The notes under the pieces are model-generated. The model did not search any database, was not told where the DNA came from, and saw nothing but the letters and a program-made list of their open reading frames with translations. 64,000 nucleotides of DNA, taken from NCBI RefSeq assembly GCF_004784475.1, contig NZ_SRRT01000001.1, positions 372,001-436,000 on the forward strand, in the 5' to 3' direction. This DNA is from Streptomyces bauhiniae (lineage in GTDB: Bacteria > Actinomycetota > Actinomycetes > Streptomycetales > Streptomycetaceae). Both the position numbers and the translations under genes were made by a program. Numbering within the stretch: position 1 is the stretch's first letter; the number at the start of each line of letters is the position of its first letter. Below are positions 61,201 through 64,000 of this stretch, in pieces.

Positions 61201-64000
61201 CCGCCGTCCTCAACGGCACGGCCACCGCCTACGGGCAGGCGGACGGCCCGGCGGTCAACACCAGCGGCGACTTCACCGTCTCCGCCTGGGTCAAGCTCGG
61301 CACCACCGCCGCCAACAGCACCGTCCTCGCCCAGGACGGCAAGCTCAACAGCGGTTTTCAGCTCTACTACTCCACGGCCTACGGCTGGACCTTCAACCGC
61401 CACTCCACGGACGCCGCCGGCGCCGCGACCGTCCGGACCAGCTCCGGCACCGCCGCGGTCAAGACCGGCACCTGGACCCACCTCACCGGTGTGTACGACC
61501 AGGCGTCCGCCTCGCTGAAGCTGTACGTCAACGGCGCCCAGTCCGGCACCACGACGTCCTTCACCTCACCCTGGGAGGCCACGGGACCGCTGCAGATCGG
61601 CCGCCGCCTGTTCAACGGCACCTACGCCGAGAACGCACAGGGCTCCATCGCCGACGTACAGGTCTACGGCGACGCGCTGAGCGCGTCCCAGGTGTCCGCG
61701 CTGGCGGGCGGCACGCTTCCGGCGGCCGGCAGCTCGGTGCGCTCGACCAGCTGGAAGCTGGACCAGCGGGGTCTGCCGACGTCGATGACCGACGTGTCGG
61801 GCAACACCACCGACTACGCCTACGACGAGGCGGCTCAGCAGACCATGGTCACCGAGCCGGTCGTCAACGCCGAGAAGGACGGCGGCGCGGCCAGCGCGGT
61901 CCGCCCCATCTCGACGACCGGCTACAACACCTTCGGTGAGACGACCGAGACGTCCGACCCACTCGGCAACGTCACGACCACCGCCTACGACGCGGAGGGC
62001 CAGGAGACCTCCACCAAGCTGCCCGACTACACACCGCCGGGTGCCTCGGCGCCGATCACTGCCACGTCCTGGAACGAGTACAACAAGCTCGGCCAGGTCA
62101 CGGCGGAGGTCGACCCGCTGGGCAACCGCAGGACGTACACGTACACCCAGCTCGGCGACATCGCGTCCGTCACGGACCCGGGCGGCGGCACGTCGACCAT
62201 GGTCTACGACACCAATGGCGACCTGCTGTCGTCACAGACCGCCGGCGGCGCACGTCAGGAGTCCACCTGGGACTACCTGGGCAACGAGCTGACCAGCACG
62301 GACGTCGTGCGCCAGCCGGCGCCGCGGGCCTACACGGCGATCAACGAGTACAACGCGCCCGGCGGTGAACTCTCCCGGCGGGTGAGCCCGAGCGGGGTCT
62401 CGGAGTCGTACAAGTACAACGCCCTCGGCGACGTCACCGAGATGACCGACGGCGCGGGCAACGTCTCCAAGTACACCTACACCAAGGACGGCGACGTCCT
62501 CACCACGACGGACGCCGACAACACCAGTACCCGGAACACCTACGACGGGTTCGGTCAACTGGTCGCCACCAGCGACCTCGATGCGAGCGGCGCCGTCCTG
62601 CGCACCAGCCGCACGAGCTACGACCGGGCCGGCAACCCGGTGTCGGTGACCGACGCGCGGGGCCACACCACCACCTTCACCGTGGACGCCACCAACCTGG
62701 TGACCAAGGCGGTGGAGCCCGTCTCCGCGACCGAGTCGATCACCACGTCCTTCGGCTACGACGTGGCGGGCAACCGCACGCGCTACACCGACGGCCGCGG
62801 CAACCCGTTCATCACCACCTACAACAACTGGGGTCTCCCCGAGTCCCTCGTCGAGCCGTCCACCCCCGACCAGCCGGAGGCGGCGGACCGCACCTTCACC
62901 ACGGTGTACGACGCCAACGGGCGCGTAAAGGAGGAGCGTTCACCGGGCGGTGTGGTCGTCACGGACGAGTACGACGTCAAGAGCCGGCTGGTGAAGCAGA
63001 CCGGTTCCGATGCCGAGGCCGCGACGGCCGACCACACCTACGCCTACGACTCCGACGACCGCGTCACGGCCGTGGCCGGAGCGGGAGAGGACCGCGACAC
63101 CTTCACCTACGACGACCGGGGGGCGCTGCTCTCGGCGTCCGGACCGTCGGGCAGCTCGTCGTTCGCCTACAACGGCGACGGCGCGATGACGTCCCGCACG
63201 GACGCCTCGGGCACGTCGACCTACGGGTACGACACGGCGGGCCGGCTGAAGACGGTCAATGACGGAGTGACCGGCTCGACGTCGACCTACAGCTACAACG
63301 TCGACAACGCCGTCACCCAGATCGACTACGGCACGGGCAAGTCCAAGCGCACCTTCAGCTACGACTCGCTCCAGCGGCTGACCGGCGACAAGCTCACCTC
63401 GCCCGGCGGCAAGGTGCTCGCCTCGCTCACCCTCGGGTGGGACGACAACGACAACCTGACGTCGAAGACCACGACCGGGGTCGCGGGGGCGTCCGCCAAC
63501 ACCTACGGCTACGACTGGTCGGACCGGCTGACGTCCTGGAACAACGGGACGACGACCGAGGTCTACGGCTACGACGCCTCGGGCAACCGCACCCGCGTCG
63601 GCGGCGACACCTACACCTACGACGCCCGCAACCGGCTCACCTCGGACGGCCACAGCACCTACGCGTACACCACGCGGGGCACCCTGCGGACCGTCACCGA
63701 CGAGGGGGGCACCAAGACCCAGGTGAAGTCGGACGCGTTCGGCCGCGTCGTCAACGAGGGCGACCGGACGTACGCGTACGACGGTCTGGACCGGGTGCTC
63801 GACGCGAAGGACGCGGACGGCTCGAGTGTCTTCTCGTTCCGGTACAGCGGCATGGGCAACGAGGTGGCCTCCGACGGCACCACGTCCTACAGCCGCAATC
63901 CGGACGGTTCGGTGCTCGGTGTGAAGTCGGGCGTGGCGTCCGCGCTGGCCCTGACCGACCTGCACGACGACATGGTGGCGCAGTTCACCGACTCCGGTGA
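55293..64000 (+). CDS. Giant secreted RHS/YD-repeat protein with LamG domains (3' end outside the window)
   Basis: The frame is open from ATG 55293 to the window edge, at least 2902 residues. It has a signal peptide with an RRRARA n-region and a hydrophobic core ending TAAAT-G, and an N-terminal region with repeated beta structure. Three LamG/concanavalin-like modules follow: about 57990-58680 (YAYWRLGEASG), 58860-59520 (AGYWRLADTLG) and 61080-61700 (VGRWKLSETSG). From about 59590 the typical YD repeats appear (YDAEMGNRLLA, YGYDTGG, YDRAGN, YDELG-like units) and continue to the end. Such proteins are polymorphic toxins or cell-surface shells; the RHS core and the variable C-terminal toxin, with its immunity gene, should lie just past position 64000. 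Confidence 0.9.
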   Translation, partial: MRIRWVRSPRLFPPGGSGRRRARATALSVLVSLTFMLTTETAAATGATLPALSMPELSFAGLVKWAHSSSLDTPDQQGGTARGKSHHASAAATSTHRTAGHKPGRGKGELGAYHRHVSRPEKTTTKALASAKSFNPRTSERDARKSTATSDYFVNADGSTTVRHYDVRANYKSADGTWTPIDTSLKKTDDGRFEQTANSVDVDFAPDAADDRLASLGLGSGRSVAYSLIGAREKKASEDENGTLLYADALPGTDVQLAPIADGFKENLVLRSKDADNSWLFALDAKGLTPRIADDGDVEFTGADGKVAATVPHAYMEDSRIDRRSGDGARSHEVRYELTTVDGEPALRMTADRDWLDDPERVYPVTVDPTTVVNASQATYVQNDYSSNRSAENQIKVGSYDAGTTKANSFLQFSSLGSTIAGRQVSAATLNVWALWSATCTPEAFSVYPVTQSWSPSTTTTYPGPSYGAALGSATPDPGASCSNSTGSTGVGVKMPVPLSTSWFTQVAAGGINYGLALAAPTGDGLHWKKFHSDDSATAAWRPSLDLTYGTNVEPQVNASYPPENFQANTLQPELLVYASDADKAPNAALSYSFEVYDADSGSTTPVVTSGALTKGSWKIPAGKLKWSKNYAWYAGVSDGLAETTYSSRFTTAVPQPPVTSGLAQNTDGHDFDPSDANYTTDDTDADVEVVGPSLEIGRSYNSIDPRVDGAFGAGWSTVADMKAAEVKNPAGTVTSVIITYPGGEQVAFGRNTDGTFQPPLGRYARLQPVTDGYALTDKDFTEYAFTQPTAKAGTKAIAGIKDYAGRTEKFTYNTSKQLTKITNEKSQRSLALTWVTPSGATTAHVASVATDAAVASDSSTVQTWNYGYSGDQLTSVCPPGTPTKCTTYGYATGNHYRTTVLDADPYAYWRLGEASGVTVAADSVDNNQGRYNGLYHNVTLGGASVLAGSTQKTAAFNGTTSYVEMPSAPGATPSYMTVSLWFKTTTAGGVLFYYGDKPLSDSDPVGHTKKNTPAVYVGTDGKLRGCLAMSPGCMSTITSTAAVTDGQWHNAVLTGMATSQTLYLDGVSQGSLSGTINDWEQPYLSLGAGVNTDGWPSMNPNDKLGHYTGQMAEAAVYSEPLDPSVITAQYQAAKRSAGLLNKITTPGGKTQASVVYGTTDDLVKQATDAEGGTWKLNPPVVTGSSQVYRSAVMGSAPAGYWRLADTLGAQQAANELHTGFGTYNTVTEGVAGPFGAGDVTAASFDGTSSYAEIPYAPWHRSGDRAVELWFKTSAPGVILSDQAKAPAGTPSGSWNPLLYVGTDGKLHGHWWSATGSGAFGSTAAVTDGTWHHAVLSASGTTQTMYLDGTKQADYTGAVGDQSNTRSFVGAGFAKSWESAPGDLSFFDGSIAEVATYGHPLTEDQVEQHWSAYKASSGVAPVRTVTLTDPADKTLKYVYDAEMGNRLLAAIDTDGNRTTYGYDTGGFLHTVTDANGNRSTTGYDVRGNTVSQTSCQDTAADKCATEYYTYYPDATTAFPAMDPRNDLLLTERDGRSSSPTDNTYLTSYSYDTGGNLLSVTSPPVPGSPGGRTATTTYTTASTPAAEGGGALAPAGLTDTVTTPGGRTTKYTYFATGDLATVTDANGAKIAYTYDKLGRQLSRTETSDSQPAGLTTTQTYDKNDQVVTETSPAVTNRVTGAVHQAKTTTGFDDDGNVLSQTVADVRGGDATRSTSMTYDAYNRLASRTDPGGGTTSFEYDAYGNKVKETDPLGTVNTYTYDAQQRPLTTSLLDYTGDPNNPSAPTTLVQESRAYDPAGRLASITDAMGWVTAYTFTDDGLSASVTRKDPANGKQFVEEANTYDLAGNLTKQVTDDGRTTSTFAVDAADRVASSVLDPAGANRSTKVSYDPDDNVVSRTETDPATGDVDRTDNRYDSLGNITGSTTHDGTTAPVGRWKLSETSGLTAQDSSGGNNKVTLGSSVTRSTEKGGSAVLNGTATAYGQADGPAVNTSGDFTVSAWVKLGTTAANSTVLAQDGKLNSGFQLYYSTAYGWTFNRHSTDAAGAATVRTSSGTAAVKTGTWTHLTGVYDQASASLKLYVNGAQSGTTTSFTSPWEATGPLQIGRRLFNGTYAENAQGSIADVQVYGDALSASQVSALAGGTLPAAGSSVRSTSWKLDQRGLPTSMTDVSGNTTDYAYDEAAQQTMVTEPVVNAEKDGGAASAVRPISTTGYNTFGETTETSDPLGNVTTTAYDAEGQETSTKLPDYTPPGASAPITATSWNEYNKLGQVTAEVDPLGNRRTYTYTQLGDIASVTDPGGGTSTMVYDTNGDLLSSQTAGGARQESTWDYLGNELTSTDVVRQPAPRAYTAINEYNAPGGELSRRVSPSGVSESYKYNALGDVTEMTDGAGNVSKYTYTKDGDVLTTTDADNTSTRNTYDGFGQLVATSDLDASGAVLRTSRTSYDRAGNPVSVTDARGHTTTFTVDATNLVTKAVEPVSATESITTSFGYDVAGNRTRYTDGRGNPFITTYNNWGLPESLVEPSTPDQPEAADRTFTTVYDANGRVKEERSPGGVVVTDEYDVKSRLVKQTGSDAEAATADHTYAYDSDDRVTAVAGAGEDRDTFTYDDRGALLSASGPSGSSSFAYNGDGAMTSRTDASGTSTYGYDTAGRLKTVNDGVTGSTSTYSYNVDNAVTQIDYGTGKSKRTFSYDSLQRLTGDKLTSPGGKVLASLTLGWDDNDNLTSKTTTGVAGASANTYGYDWSDRLTSWNNGTTTEVYGYDASGNRTRVGGDTYTYDARNRLTSDGHSTYAYTTRGTLRTVTDEGGTKTQVKSDAFGRVVNEGDRTYAYDGLDRVLDAKDADGSSVFSFRYSGMGNEVASDGTTSYSRNPDGSVLGVKSGVASALALTDLHDDMVAQFTDSG
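55310..55368 (+). promoter_or_regulatory. 14-bp perfect inverted repeat within the RHS signal-peptide codons
   Basis: 55310-55323 pairs perfectly with 55355-55368 around a 31-base loop that itself contains a GC-rich stem. CTCTTTCTGT follows, giving the look of an attenuator or terminator 18 bases into the coding sequence. Confidence 0.55.

Noticed and set aside
1..64000. CRISPR arrays
   Set aside because: No regularly spaced short repeats were seen; the G-run tract at 48841-48995 is not spacer-repeat organised.

Overview
The window is high-GC actinobacterial DNA, almost certainly a Streptomyces chromosome. Codon use is strongly GC3-biased, starts are often GTG, neighbouring genes overlap by 4 bases, signal peptides are Ala-rich, and the afsQ1-afsQ2-sigQ locus is present. 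The core parts match what I remember of the S. coelicolor region from the nucleoside transporter and thymidine phosphorylase, through afsQ, to deoC. No database was consulted.

Layout. (1) 1-6990: nucleoside uptake and salvage operon: BMP lipoprotein, ABC ATPase with no standard start codon, two permeases, cytidine deaminase, thymidine phosphorylase. (2) 7014-37654: a composite genomic island. Its outer junctions carry a 19-bp direct repeat with one mismatch, at 6995-7013 and 37636-37654. Inside it, two copies of the 3' half of a tRNA-Pro(CGG) gene, each followed by a terminator hairpin, lie at 7008-7052 and 26124-26168; a third, unrelated tRNA-like 3' end is at 11563-11593. This suggests two or three elements stacked side by side, now carrying only a broken integrase. 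(3) 37655-54436: core-like genes: Uma2, STAS, ECF sigma, MFS/LysR pair, hydrolase, small secreted proteins, PspC, VanZ, AfsQ lipoprotein, AfsQ2, AfsQ1, SigQ, uridine-kinase-like protein, a split aldehyde dehydrogenase, deoC and a PH-domain protein. (4) 54557-64000: a BMP-like membrane-anchored protein, then a giant secreted RHS/YD-repeat protein with three LamG-like domains that runs off the right edge.

Island content. The left element (7014-26123) has three unrecognised genes, a truncated integrase with a LacI-type helix-turn-helix inserted, a 5'-truncated metallophosphoesterase, two tandem dCTP-deaminase-like proteins whose active-site residues look complementary, a GT4 glycosyltransferase, a serine hydrolase, a Cap4-type nuclease fused to a STAND-like ATPase (antiphage candidate), an unknown protein coupled to an XRE-ImmA/IrrE regulator, and an HNH nuclease with many zinc ribbons. 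The right element (26124-37654) has a TrpRS of non-housekeeping appearance, a convergent four-gene operon (TrpD-like transferase, TrpRS-like enzyme, SDR, FAD oxidoreductase), a kinase gene broken by an in-frame TGA, a guanylate-kinase-like gene, a dehydrogenase and HAD phosphatase pair, gene debris, and a TetR / hydroxyacyl-CoA dehydrogenase / acetoacetate decarboxylase module.

How the genes work together. The transporter, cdd, deoA and (45 kb away) deoC form the import and catabolic route from pyrimidine nucleosides to acetaldehyde and glyceraldehyde-3-phosphate; aldehyde dehydrogenases follow deoC directly. A related CTAC-GCGY-GTAG palindrome before the transporter ATPase gene and before deoC suggests a common regulator. 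AfsQ1 probably controls sigQ through a site matching its published consensus in the divergent promoter region. The best candidates for an undescribed system are the TrpD-like/TrpRS-like operon, the dCTP-deaminase pair with its neighbours, and the Cap4-STAND protein.
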